Origin: CAWDMC01 sp963803295
GTDB taxonomy: Bacteria; Acidobacteriota; Terriglobia; UBA7540
DNA: 64,000 nucleotides
Reading direction: 5' to 3'
NCBI GenBank assembly: GCA_963803295.1
Contig: CAWDMC010000005.1
Coordinates: 1 to 64,000 of the forward strand
Part shown: in pieces, positions 41,075 to 50,038 of the stretch
Layout: each line of letters begins with the position of its first letter
Numbering within the stretch: position 1 is the first letter of the stretch
Position numbers and translations under genes: made by a program
Notes under the pieces: model-generated
Told to the model about the DNA's origin: nothing
The model's input: only the letters and a program-made list of their open reading frames with translations
The model's database searches: none

Positions 41075-41225
41075 GCTGCGCTCACTACCGGGTGGCTCGC
41101 GCCGGAGATAAGGATCATCCCAAACAGGCACACTATCCTTGAGGGAGATCGCAGACACGCTGAGAAACGCATGTCTGCGCCAACCCGTCAGGAGAGGTCA
41201 GACCGGCAAGCTGAAGGACCTCTTC

Positions 41226-42068
41226 TTATGCTGGTGGATGCCTCGCGAAGAGGCGCTGAGTGCCAGCATGCGTGATGGCGCCATCGGTAAAGCTCTGGTA
41301 GGTTCCCCGCTCGCGCAGCTCGACCGCGATTTTCTGCACCAATGTCAGAGCCGCTCGCATGGGCCCCGAACCAACGCTTACCCGCCGGACACCCAGTCGT
41401 TCGAGTTCCTTAGCGTTCGGAGTCCCCGCAACCGCCAGGATATTGAGTGGACCCTCGATCTCCCGCGCCAGCGTCGCGATCAGCCCGGGGTCATTCACCC
41501 CGGGAACAAAAAGGGAGTCCGCGCCGGCAGCCCGATAGGCGTTGGCCCGGCGCACTGCTTCACCAAGCCGCCCCGCTGGATCCCCCACCTGGTGCAGAAA
41601 GATGTCTGTACGGGCGTTGATGACGAGATGCACCTCCTGCGAGCGCGCAGCCTCGCGGACTGCTTTGACCTTCTCCACATGCTGTGCCGTCTCTACGACG
41701 CCACTCCCGTGGCCGTCCTCGAGATTCAGGCCCACGGCACCCGCCGCGATCACGCCCTGAGCGGTCCGGGCGGCATCTTCCGGAATGGCACCGTAACCGG
41801 ATTCAACATCGGCGGTCACGGGTACCGTCACTGATTCCGCGATGTGTCGAACGGCTTCAAGCATTTCATCGCGGCTGATTTCTTCGCCGTCCGGATGTCC
41901 AAGGGTGTAGGCGATGCCGGCGCTTGTGGTCGCGATGGCGGCAAAACCCGCATCCTCGAAAATCCTGGCGCTGGCGGCATCCCAGGCATTGGGAAGCACC
42001 AGGATGTGAGGTCCTTGATGAAGATCGAGTAAAGTGCGGGCCTTTTGTTGCTGCAACTTCAAATCCAT
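41226..42068 (-). CDS. Isocitrate lyase/PEP mutase family protein
   Basis: This 280-aa TIM barrel has VLPNAWDAASARIFEDAGFAA, the metal-binding loop PVTADVESGYG and LNLEDGHGSG, then INARTDIFL and SLFVPGVND, the order of the PEP mutase/2-methylisocitrate lyase superfamily. It lacks the KKCGH-type loop of true isocitrate lyases, so a C-C or C-P lyase on a small oxo-acid is more likely, but the substrate is unknown. ATG 42068 has AGAGGTG 6 nt upstream; the frame open to 42152 reads through repeat DNA. It stands alone. Confidence 0.87.
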   Translation of the reverse strand: MDLKLQQQKARTLLDLHQGPHILVLPNAWDAASARIFEDAGFAAIATTSAGIAYTLGHPDGEEISRDEMLEAVRHIAESVTVPVTADVESGYGAIPEDAARTAQGVIAAGAVGLNLEDGHGSGVVETAQHVEKVKAVREAARSQEVHLVINARTDIFLHQVGDPAGRLGEAVRRANAYRAAGADSLFVPGVNDPGLIATLAREIEGPLNILAVAGTPNAKELERLGVRRVSVGSGPMRAALTLVQKIAVELRERGTYQSFTDGAITHAGTQRLFARHPPA

Positions 42069-42114
42069 AACCACACCTCTTTCTCTCCCAGGACTTCCGA
42101 AGGCTCGCTGCGTT

Positions 42115-42292
42115 TTAGAAGGCAGGTTGCTGAAAGCCCACCAACGAGTCATTCTGAGGAGCCGCAGGCGACGAAGAATCTCGTAGTGGCTTCGTTTTCA
42201 AAGCGAGATCCTTCGCTCCGCTCAGGATGACAGCGAATGGGCTCAGAATGACAAATCACAAGAGCGTTTTTCAGCAACATTCTGGGCTAGAA
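42115..42292. repeat. Dispersed MITE-like repeat copy 4 (divergent)
   Basis: The ends are GGCAGGTTGCTGAAAGCCC and a right-hand TTTTTCAGCAACATTCTGG, inverted. Inside are AGTCATTCTGAGGAGCCGCAGG, GAATCTCG, GCGAGATCCTTCGCTCCGCTCAGGATGACA and GCTCAGAATGACA. It lies just upstream of the PEP mutase-family gene and downstream of glmS. Confidence 0.7.
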
Positions 42293-42355
42293 ATGTAGTA
42301 AACATTTCTTTGGTCTCGATTGCCCATTGCTGCTGCCCACATAGGATGGGCCTCA

Positions 42356-44215
42356 CTACTCCACGGTTACGGACTTCGCCAGATTCCGCGGCTGATCGAC
42401 ATCGCATCCTCGCAGGACACCGATATGGTAAGCGAGCAACTGCAGAGGGATCACCTCCAGGATGGGTGAAAGCAATCCATTCGACTGGGGCAGGACGATG
42501 GTGTGGTCGGACATTTCGGTAGCTTCAGTGTCGCCTTCGGTGACCAGGGTGAAGATGGTAGCGCCACGCGCCTTGACCTCCTTGATGTTGGAGATGGTGC
42601 GCTCGTAGCGGACCTTCGAATCGGGGTTACGCCAATCGCAGGTGGCAATCACCACCACCGGCAGGCCCTCGAAGATAAGCGCCGCCGGACCATGCTTCAT
42701 CTCGCCGGCAGCATGGCCTTCAGCGTGTATGTAGGAGACCTTCTTCATCTTGAGCGCGCCTTCGAGCGCCACCGGATAATGGACGCCACGGCCGAGAAAG
42801 AGGATGTCAGACGAGCGATAGTATTGGCGCGCCAGATCCTCGAATTCGTCGTCTTTCTGCAGCACCGACTCGAGCTGGCGGGGCAGGACGTTCAGATCGG
42901 CCAGAAGTTTTTTGGCTTCTGGGGGTGGCAGCATGCTGCGGGTCTGACCGAGATAAACAGCAAACAAGTAGAGAGCGGTCAACTGCGCTGAAAAGGTTTT
43001 AGTGGATCCCACCGCGATCTCAGGGCCGGCGTGGGTATAGATGGTTCCGTTGGCCTCGCGCGGCACCATGCTGCCGAGCACGTTACAAATGGCCAGCGTC
43101 TTCGAGCCTTTGGCCTGGGCCTCGCGCTGACCCGCGATCGTATCTGCGGTTTCGCCCGATTGGGTGAGCAGGATGGTCAGGGTGCGGCCGTCTACCAGGG
43201 GATCGCGATAACGGAACTCCGAAGCGATATCCACTTCCACCGGCACCCGCGCCAGGCGCTCGATCATCACCTTGCCGGCGAGGCCGGCGTGCCGCGAAGT
43301 GCCCGCGGCCACCATCTTGATCTCGCGGAAGGAGCGAAAATCGTCTTCGCTGATCTCCATTTCATCGAGAAATACTTCTCCGGAATCGGCGGAAAAACGG
43401 CCCAGCATGGTGTTACGCACCGCCCGCGGCTGCTCGTAAATCTCCTTGAGCATGAAATGCTTGAAGCCGCCCTTTTCCGCGAGGATGGGATCCCAGGTGA
43501 CATGCTGCACCCTCCGGCGCACCGGGTTCGCCTCAAAATCGGTGAGGTTCGCGCCACTAGGGGTGAGCACGGCAACGTCGCCGTCGGCCAGAAACAGCAG
43601 GTCGCGGGTGTGGTACAGAATGGCAGGGACATCGCTGGCCACGAAGTATTCGTCTTTACCCAGGCCGATGACCGCCGGCGGTCCCTTGCGAACGGCTACA
43701 ATCTTATTGAGATCGCGCGTCGAAATAATGGCAAGGGCAAAGACTCCGGCGAGCTGGCGTACAGCCTTTCGCACGGCGTCTTCCAGACTGGCCGACCCGT
43801 CATTCAGGTGTTTCTCGATAAGGTGAGCAATCACCTCAGTGTCGGTTTCAGTGGTGAAGCGATGCCCTTCGCTGGCCAGTCCCTTCTTCAGCTCGAGATA
43901 GTTCTCAATGATGCCGTTATGCACCACCACCACCGTACCGTGGCAGTCCTGGTGAGGATGGGCGTTCTCCACCGTAGGAGCGCCATGGGTGGCCCAACGC
44001 GTGTGTCCGATGCCATAAGCGCCGTCCATCGGATTCTGGCGGATCACCTCTTCCAGATTGCGCAGTTTGCCGGTGGAACGGCGTACCTCGAGCGCGCCTG
44101 CCTTGATCACGGCGAGACCGGCAGAGTCGTAACCGCGGTACTGCAGCCGCTGCAATCCTTCGAGCAGCACGGGCACCACGCGCTTGTTGCCAATGTAGCC
44201 GATGATTCCTGACAT
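42356..44215 (-). CDS. glmS: Glutamine-fructose-6-phosphate aminotransferase with Ser in place of catalytic Cys
   Basis: GlmS makes glucosamine-6-phosphate, the entry to cell-wall amino sugars. This 619-aa protein has the N-terminal glutaminase domain (RGYDSAG, HTRWATHG, HNGIIENYLEL, TETDTEV) and two SIS isomerase domains (AAGTSRHAGLAGK, LTQSGETADT, GRGVHYPVALEGALKMKK, HAAGEMKHGP) ending AKSVTVE, all as expected. The start is ATG 44215, followed by TCA (Ser) where every active GlmS has Cys as the N-terminal nucleophile (MCGI; here MSGI). Two base changes separate TCA from a Cys codon. The synthase half could still use free ammonia, or Ser could act; this is unresolved. Confidence 0.93.
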   Translation of the reverse strand: MSGIIGYIGNKRVVPVLLEGLQRLQYRGYDSAGLAVIKAGALEVRRSTGKLRNLEEVIRQNPMDGAYGIGHTRWATHGAPTVENAHPHQDCHGTVVVVHNGIIENYLELKKGLASEGHRFTTETDTEVIAHLIEKHLNDGSASLEDAVRKAVRQLAGVFALAIISTRDLNKIVAVRKGPPAVIGLGKDEYFVASDVPAILYHTRDLLFLADGDVAVLTPSGANLTDFEANPVRRRVQHVTWDPILAEKGGFKHFMLKEIYEQPRAVRNTMLGRFSADSGEVFLDEMEISEDDFRSFREIKMVAAGTSRHAGLAGKVMIERLARVPVEVDIASEFRYRDPLVDGRTLTILLTQSGETADTIAGQREAQAKGSKTLAICNVLGSMVPREANGTIYTHAGPEIAVGSTKTFSAQLTALYLFAVYLGQTRSMLPPPEAKKLLADLNVLPRQLESVLQKDDEFEDLARQYYRSSDILFLGRGVHYPVALEGALKMKKVSYIHAEGHAAGEMKHGPAALIFEGLPVVVIATCDWRNPDSKVRYERTISNIKEVKARGATIFTLVTEGDTEATEMSDHTIVLPQSNGLLSPILEVIPLQLLAYHIGVLRGCDVDQPRNLAKSVTVE

Positions 44216-44363
44216 GTTCTTGGAGTTTCGAATCCTGCTTCGACTGAGCAGGTCCGGCTCGTTGGTATTATAGCAGGCGGACGCGCTCACCCAACGCGGG
44301 TTTGTGTGGGCGGCGGCCCAGCGGTCGCCCCAAAGGCAGTCGCAAAGAAAAGACGCCAAGCTG

Positions 44364-44393
44364 TTGACACCAGATGGCACTAGACCAGATAAT
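44364..44393 (+). promoter_or_regulatory. Promoter of tRNA-Phe
   Basis: TTGACA (44364-44369) and GATAAT (44388-44393) with an 18-bp spacer lie 12 bp before the tRNA. Confidence 0.6.
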
Positions 44394-44405
44394 CGTAGTT
44401 TTGGC

Positions 44406-44481
44406 GCCGCGGTAGCTCAGGTGGTAGAGCGCAGCCCTGAAAAGGCTGGCGTCGGCGGTTCAACTCCGTCCCGCGGCACCA
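44406..44481 (+). tRNA. tRNA-Phe (GAA)
   Basis: Cloverleaf: acceptor GCCGCGG/CCGCGGC, D arm GCTC/GAGC, anticodon stem CAGCC/GGCTG with loop CTGAAAA (anticodon GAA), T arm near GGCGG/CCGTC with TTCAACT, discriminator A and encoded CCA. Length 76 nt. It sits between glmS and an insertion sequence but has no integrase next to it. Confidence 0.95.
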
Positions 44482-44750
44482 TCTTTCTGCAACTTAGCGT
44501 GAAACGCCCCGTTTCTGCTTCCGTTTCTTCCAATTCAGTGGACCAAACGCGACTGCGACAACCTGCCGAGCCGTTCCACGACCCGCTTCTCCGACTCGAG
44601 AACGAACTGTTGGTAGATGTCGAGTGATTGTGCTAGCTACTTCCCGGTGCAAAAATGAGAGCTCGGATAAGCATTCCAGCGAGGAAGGTTCTCCGGGTAG
44701 CCGGCACCCCGATGATTTGGGACCCATCTTCCTCGATCTCGACCTCCGGC

Positions 44751-46169
44751 TCATTTCTTTGCGGACTTCTTATTCTTCGCCGCTTCGGCTCGGGCCAGCA
44801 CCAGCAGGTTATTGGCGATGACTCCCAAGGCGACCCAGCGTTCCATGCCTTGGACTCCGTGATAGCGACAACGGCTAAGCCCGTGTCGTCGCTTCAGGGC
44901 GCTAATCCGCCCTTCGCATCCCGTGCGCCAGCGCAGGGCCTGACGAAACCAGCGTTGCTTCTGATGAGCGCGGCGCTTCGCCGACAAGCGCCCGTGAGCG
45001 GGAAGGGCTACCCGTTTCACTCCCGCCTCCTGCGCCGCTTTTTCGTTGCGGGCGGAACCGAAAGCAGCATCGGCCGTAGCCAGGTGCGGTGGTCGGCCCA
45101 ACAATTCCTGGTGCCGCTCCAGCGAGGACGGCCAGAGATCTCCGTCCGGCACCCGCTCCCGGCAAACCTGGTAATCGGTGATGAACTGCGACTCCGCTTC
45201 CTGCACTTTGACCAGTTTGCCGAATTCCGTGGGTTTCACTTTCTTGCCTTTGCGAATGCCCTCGGTGTGAGGCTCGAAGAGACTGAACACCTTCTCCGGA
45301 TAATGAGTGTCACCTTTCAGTACCCGAGCACCAGTCTGCTCCAGCACCCGCTCGATCAGCTCCCTCATCTGCTTCACTTGCTGGCTCAGTCCCTGCACCC
45401 GCTGCCGCAGCTTGGGCGCTAACTTCTTGGCCTTTCGTTTCCCCGCCGCCACCGCTCTGGCGGCCTCGCCCAAGACGGTGCGGGTGGTGCCCAGCAAGCG
45501 GCGATAGAGCTTCTGCATTTGGGCTTGAGCGTCCTGGCCCAGCTTCCGACTTTGTTGACCGATGGCGAAGACCACTCGCTCCACGCTGCGGCGGCGATCG
45601 CGAAAACGCAGCTTCCCCACCACCCGGCGGATTTTGTGCAGGGTGCGGGTGATGACGCGCACCCCGTCCCCCAGCAGGCTGCTGTCGGTGGGATAGTGAA
45701 TGTTGGTTTCCACCACCGTGGTGTCCACCCGCAACTTCCGTCCGCGCACCACCCGGCGTTGCTGCGCCACCTCCACCAGACGCGCGAGAATGCCTTTCCA
45801 TACCTCCGGCCCCAAGGCCTGCGCCAGACGGATCAGGGTCTTGTCATCGGGCACCGCCGCGCAATCGATCCGGCAGAAGGCCCGATAAATCAAGCTGCCC
45901 CTTACCTCGCGGGTGCACTCGGCAAAGCTCCAATCGTAAAGGTGCTTCAACACCAACAGGCGCAAGACCACGGCCGCTGGGGTTCCCGGCCGGCCCCGCC
46001 GCCGGCTCTTGGGCCAGCGTCGGCCCAAGGCTTCTTGCACCTGATCGAGCAACGCTTCATCCTCCAGCACCTTATCGATGCGCCGCAGTTCGGGATCCCA
46101 CCACAATTGGTCTCCATCGGGCAGGATCATTTCAAAAATGCTGCGCTGGAAGTGTTGACGACGGACCAT
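44751..46169 (-). CDS. ISNCY-family transposase (DDE type)
   Basis: This 472-aa protein has DPELRRIDKVLEDEALLDQV near the N-terminus, then RLLVLKHLYDWSFAECTREV, KLRVDTTVVETNIHYPTDSSLLGDGV (first Asp), a coiled middle, KGDTHYPEKVFSLFEPHTEG, ATADAAFGSARNE (second Asp) and RTGCEGRISALKRRHGL (Glu). This is the ISNCY arrangement of DDE transposases. The C-terminal tail is Lys-rich. It overlaps the upstream small gene by 38 nt. Complete and likely active. Confidence 0.9.
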   Translation of the reverse strand: MVRRQHFQRSIFEMILPDGDQLWWDPELRRIDKVLEDEALLDQVQEALGRRWPKSRRRGRPGTPAAVVLRLLVLKHLYDWSFAECTREVRGSLIYRAFCRIDCAAVPDDKTLIRLAQALGPEVWKGILARLVEVAQQRRVVRGRKLRVDTTVVETNIHYPTDSSLLGDGVRVITRTLHKIRRVVGKLRFRDRRRSVERVVFAIGQQSRKLGQDAQAQMQKLYRRLLGTTRTVLGEAARAVAAGKRKAKKLAPKLRQRVQGLSQQVKQMRELIERVLEQTGARVLKGDTHYPEKVFSLFEPHTEGIRKGKKVKPTEFGKLVKVQEAESQFITDYQVCRERVPDGDLWPSSLERHQELLGRPPHLATADAAFGSARNEKAAQEAGVKRVALPAHGRLSAKRRAHQKQRWFRQALRWRTGCEGRISALKRRHGLSRCRYHGVQGMERWVALGVIANNLLVLARAEAAKNKKSAKK

Positions 46170-46509
46170 GCTTCCTCCGCGAAGCCCGAGTCGCCTTCCG
46201 CGCCCATAAACGCTGCCGGTTCAGTTCCGCCAGTTGGCGCAGAGCCTCCTGCAATTCCTGCCAGGCCGCCACCCCCTGGCGCATGCCCTCGGCCAGAGGC
46301 TGCGGCACGTAGTAACCGGTGGTGCCCTCCGGCCCCCGGAAACTAACATAAAGATGGGGGCCATGCTTGTGTCCCTGGTGACAGCGGCAGCCGGGCCGGC
46401 CGCAGGTGCGATAGGTCTCGGAGAGAGAGCCGAAGAGGGCGCGACGGGACAGGCGGGCGATGCGGCGGAGGAGGTCGTCTCGGCTTTTGACAGTCTTCGT
46501 AATCGACAT
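46132..46509 (-). CDS. DUF6788-type accessory protein of the insertion sequence
   Basis: This 125-aa basic protein contains SETYRTCGRPGCRCHQGHKHGPHLYVSFRG, a Cys/His-rich stretch that could bind zinc and nucleic acid, then a helical tail. Such small proteins regularly precede ISNCY-type transposases and share a 3' overlap with them, as here (46132-46169). Their function is not known; a targeting or regulatory role in transposition is inferred. Confidence 0.78.
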   Translation of the reverse strand: MSITKTVKSRDDLLRRIARLSRRALFGSLSETYRTCGRPGCRCHQGHKHGPHLYVSFRGPEGTTGYYVPQPLAEGMRQGVAAWQELQEALRQLAELNRQRLWARKATRASRRKHGPSSTLPAQHF

Positions 46510-46643
46510 AATCGATTATGATAATTAGCACCTTGCGGAGCTCGTGTCAAGTCCAAAATGAAGCGTTCGGACCAAATTCGCGCTATGTCCAACGCAAAAA
46601 CACTGGCACAAACTGGTCATTTTTGCACCGAGAAGTAGCTAGC

Positions 46644-47330
46644 CATCGGTTCTACTTGCTTCTTGTCATTCGTGACTGGCGTCACCCTCTGTCCCACGAT
46701 CAACTGCAGCCTCGCTTCCACCGCTGCCTGCGCATTGTAACCCTGCACAAAGCCATCGGCGCCCATCATGATCCGCGATCGACCGGGTTGGGCGGCCTTC
46801 ACTTCTTCCGCGGGCTTCCCCTCCGCCTTCGCCTCCTCCCCTGCCCGCTCTTCCAAGGCTCGCTTCGCCATCCGGATCTTCTGCAGCCGCGTCTCCCGAC
46901 GCTGCAATTCCGCCGGCAAGTCCTCCCCACTCTTCCCCGCCCCCAGTCGGCCGTCTTCTTCCTGGTCGGCCGCTCCCGCCTTCTCCTTCATCCACCCGTA
47001 GCTCATCGCTTTGTGCTTGCTGGCATTGGCTTCACCTTGGTCCCATCCAACGCCACCCGCCCCAGTTTTATCGCCCCAGCTTCCAAGCTGATTTTTAACA
47101 CCTGCTCAAACAGCCCCTCCAAAGCTTTCAAGTGGATCTTGCGAAAGTCGGAAATCGTACGACAATCCGGCTCGTTGCCGGCCGCCAACACCTTGAACGA
47201 AATATCCTCCTGCAAGCGTTTCTGAATCTTGCGCGAGCTGAACACCCCCACACAGTAGTGGACATGCCCGCAAAGCCGCGCTGTCCCCCACTCGACTTTA
47301 CGATCACTTACAGAACCGATGAAAAGGCCT
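46644..47330 (-). pseudogene. IS1182-family transposase relic (interrupted)
   Basis: Two frames make the N-terminal two thirds of an IS1182 transposase: SSRKIQKRLQEDISFKVLAA, CRTISDFRKIHLKALEGLFEQ, KLGRVALDGTKVK (about 47020-47260), then MSYGWMKEKAG ... LPAELQRRETRLQKIRMAKR ... SRIMMGADGFVQGYNAQAAV (46650-47006). A frameshift lies near 47003-47006. The gene is cut after VEPM by the ISNCY element; its C-terminal DDE Glu region is not found on the other side. Confidence 0.83.
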
Positions 47331-47476
47331 GGCATTGGAGAGGGCGCGCCTGCCAGGAGGAGCCTAGGATTATTCTGGATAGTCAATGACGATAGTGCGC
47401 AAGCCTGGAATGCGATCATCAGCGTGATAGAGACAAGAATTCCAGGCAGAATTGAGATCTGTTGCGGGCCATGTCC

Positions 47477-48625
47477 TTACCCGCGCCGACGACTGCGGAT
47501 GACGAGTCTCGTTCGGGCTAGGGCTTCCCCATTGAGAATGCCGGCGTGCTCAAGAATCTTGCGAGCATACTCTGCCACAAGTTGCACTCCGGCTGCGTAC
47601 TTTAGGTTGGGATGGGGTCCCCCATTATAGGCTCCAACTGCCTTAAACACATCGCCGCCGAAGCGGTCCAGGAGGTCGTGAAAGAGCAGTCCTGCATAGG
47701 TTGTGAGTACCTCGGGCCTAGTTAAGTCCACGTCCAAATCGGACGAAGGTCTGAGGCGGTTAGGCAGGGCAGTGTAGTCGCGCTTATTGCGGTCTTGAAG
47801 GTACAACTTATGCGCATAGCGCAGGGTTTCGAGTGTCACTTGCCAAAGCCCGACCGAGAAGTCACTTACCAATACGCGCCCATGTCGGCGCTTTAGCACG
47901 ATATCGCCTTTTTGCGCGCGTTTCTTCCAGAGGACATGACGGAGATCTCCATTGACATTCATGTAATTGTTTTCCATCGCACCGATGCCCAGGAATAAAT
48001 CCAGAGGCAAAGAGTAGAACTGCGCTACGGTAATAATGTCAGCTGCAAGCTCGTGTGCTCTCTGACTAGAGAGAGGCATGGGCACGGGTTCAATTTCTTC
48101 TCGTACACGCCTATCCGTCTTGGATTTGAAAATCATGAAATGAACGAGTGGAGTGACCAGTTCAGAGGGGCTTAGCTTCTCCAACTTTCGCCTGATTGGG
48201 GCATTGTAGGCGGCCTCGAATATCTCAGTCTGCTGCCGCTTGTAGGCTAACTGGTTGTTGCTGACGAAGTCTAAAGCGAACGCGCTAATGAACCGCTTTC
48301 CCTGGAGTTCGGCAAGGTAGGGAACAGCCCTTAACAGATCATGCGGTACAACAATATAGAGTCGGTATAAAGGGCCCACTTCGTCTTCATTCACTGTCAG
48401 AAGTACCTGATGCTCATCCACCGACTTCAGGCTCTTCACGTATTCGAAATAGAGGTATGCCCGCAGTTCGTCTCTGAACGTCCCGACCTCGCCTAACAGG
48501 ACGTCAGAGGGAGCCTGGACGGTCAATCGGCCGCTGCGGAAACTCGGCACCGGCAGTCTAGGCGACAACACGATCGTCAACTTTCGCGGCCAGGTGCGGT
48601 AACCGATCCAAGCGGCCACGGACAC
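47477..48625 (-). CDS. SLT-domain lytic transglycosylase
   Basis: The C-terminal half holds a goose-lysozyme-type fold: FLGIGAMENNYMNVNGD with the catalytic Glu, VSDFSVGLWQVTLETLRYA and KAVGAYNGGPHPNLKYA. The middle (about 60-200) is an uncharacterised region with LTVNEDEVGPLYRLYIVVP. It would cleave peptidoglycan. The GTG start at 48625 cuts into a membrane helix whose first part (LARWLIACVFTILVV) is still encoded in frame upstream to a TAA near 48805, but I find no good start codon there, so the true N-terminus may be lost or frameshifted. Confidence 0.78.
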   Translation of the reverse strand: MSVAAWIGYRTWPRKLTIVLSPRLPVPSFRSGRLTVQAPSDVLLGEVGTFRDELRAYLYFEYVKSLKSVDEHQVLLTVNEDEVGPLYRLYIVVPHDLLRAVPYLAELQGKRFISAFALDFVSNNQLAYKRQQTEIFEAAYNAPIRRKLEKLSPSELVTPLVHFMIFKSKTDRRVREEIEPVPMPLSSQRAHELAADIITVAQFYSLPLDLFLGIGAMENNYMNVNGDLRHVLWKKRAQKGDIVLKRRHGRVLVSDFSVGLWQVTLETLRYAHKLYLQDRNKRDYTALPNRLRPSSDLDVDLTRPEVLTTYAGLLFHDLLDRFGGDVFKAVGAYNGGPHPNLKYAAGVQLVAEYARKILEHAGILNGEALARTRLVIRSRRRG

Positions 48626-49051
48626 AACCAGAATCGTAAAGACGCAAGCTATCAGCCACCGAGCGAGCTTGCCGTAGTTGTCAGTCTGATCGACTTGTTT
48701 CTTGTGAGAAACCGGTAGGGTCGAACCCGCAGTCCCGTCGCTTGGACCGTCGGGTCCAGTATCTGCAGGCCGATCTTGAACCAGGTGCGCCCACCGGTGT
48801 GTTTACCTTGCTCTCCAGGTGACCAATCCAGAGAAGGCCAACGCCGCACATATTATCTCGCCCCGAAAGCTTTGATACAAGTAGGCTCACAGCGGGCTCT
48901 CGCGAGTTGAGATTTTGCAGCGGAGTCTCTGGAGCACATACCTCGAGCTGAGGCGAAAGCGCGGTCTGGGAGAGGCGCAAACTGATGCACGCGTTGATAC
49001 GGCTGTCCGTCGCAGGGGTGGGTTTGAACGCTAACGGGGAAGAAGCTGACG

Positions 49052-50038
49052 TTACGATCCTTGCCGAGAGTTCTCCGTGGCAAGACCTAGTGGCGCTGAA
49101 AACGTCTTCACGTGCACATCCCGCTGCGGGAAGGGTATCTCGATGCCCCGATCACGGAAGGCGCTGAAGATCGCAAAGTTGAGATCGCTGGTGAGTATGT
49201 TGGGTGTTTGGACCCGGCTCACGGTCCAGACCCGCAGTTCGAAATTGAGCGAACTGTCGCCGAATTCCATGAAACGGATTTCTGGCGGCGGGTTACGAAG
49301 CACATCGGGATTGGCGAGGGCCACTCCCGTGAGTACCTCCCGTACCTCCTGTGGATCACTCTTGTAGGAGACGCCCACAGCTATGGCGAAGCGCACCTGC
49401 CGGTCGTTAGCCGTCCAGTTGGTAACCCGATTGGACACGAACTCCGAATTGGGAATAATGATCACTACGTTGTCGTTGGTGCGAACCCAGGTACTTCTGG
49501 CTGCGATTCGCACCACATCTCCGTTGGTACCTCCGATTTCCACGCGGTCCCCCAGCTTAATGGGACGCTCCACCAAAAGGATGATTCCGGAGACGAAGTT
49601 ATTGGCGATGTTCTGCAGGCCCAGGCCAACGCCAATGCCAACCGCGCCACCTAGAACAAGCAGGCTGCTCAAGTTAACACCCAGCGATTCAAGTCCTATC
49701 GTTAGTCCCAGGGCAAAGATCACATAGGCTGTGAGTCGAGCCAGGGCGTCGCGCTGACCCAAATCCATTGATGTGTGAACAAGAAGCTTGTCTTCGATAA
49801 ATGCGCGGACCCGGCGCGCGACGAGGCCCAGGAGAAGAAGGAATACAACCAGCTTAAGCACGAGAATGGGCGTTATGGGTAGCCCGCCAAAGTGGAAGTA
49901 CGAGCGGTTAAAGACGTTGAATATTTCCGAGCTCAGGCGCACCCTCAGGGGGGATGCCGAATCCGTTGCGAATAACCAGATAGAGATGGCAAGTACACAT
50001 CCCAGCGCGAGAATCAGTAGCCATCCCCGCCTTTTCAT
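49052..50038 (-). CDS. MscS-family mechanosensitive channel (second of a coupled pair)
   Basis: From ATG 50038 this is a 328-aa protein with a first helix (LLILALGCVLAISIWLF), two more (ILVLKLVVFLLLLGLV; LTAYVIFALGLTIGLESL) and the MscS pore helix LLVLGGAVGIGVGLGLQNIANNFVSG, followed by the beta domain (DRVEIGGTNGDVVRI, VIIIPNSEFVSNRVTNW). The pore helix is followed by the usual cytoplasmic vestibule to FPQRDVHVK. Its ATG overlaps the previous stop (ATGA), so it is translated after the upstream channel. It would release solutes on osmotic downshift. Confidence 0.9.
   Translation of the reverse strand: MKRRGWLLILALGCVLAISIWLFATDSASPLRVRLSSEIFNVFNRSYFHFGGLPITPILVLKLVVFLLLLGLVARRVRAFIEDKLLVHTSMDLGQRDALARLTAYVIFALGLTIGLESLGVNLSSLLVLGGAVGIGVGLGLQNIANNFVSGIILLVERPIKLGDRVEIGGTNGDVVRIAARSTWVRTNDNVVIIIPNSEFVSNRVTNWTANDRQVRFAIAVGVSYKSDPQEVREVLTGVALANPDVLRNPPPEIRFMEFGDSSLNFELRVWTVSRVQTPNILTSDLNFAIFSAFRDRGIEIPFPQRDVHVKTFSAPLGLATENSRQGS

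Larger units (their letters stand above)
44632..46643 (-). mobile_element. ISNCY-type insertion sequence (2.0 kb) with 27-bp inverted repeats
   Basis: The ends GCTAGCTACTTCCCGGTGC... (44632-44658) and its inverse (46617-46643) match over 27 bp with one mismatch. Between them are a 472-aa DDE transposase and a 125-aa accessory protein. The right end sits inside an IS1182-type transposase relic (after VEPM), so this element inserted into an older one. No clear target duplication is seen. Confidence 0.8.

Noticed and set aside
44406..44481. tRNA-Phe as an attachment site for the neighbouring insertion sequence
   Set aside because: The neighbour is a DDE-type element with its own inverted repeats about 150 bp away and no tyrosine integrase; adjacency looks incidental.
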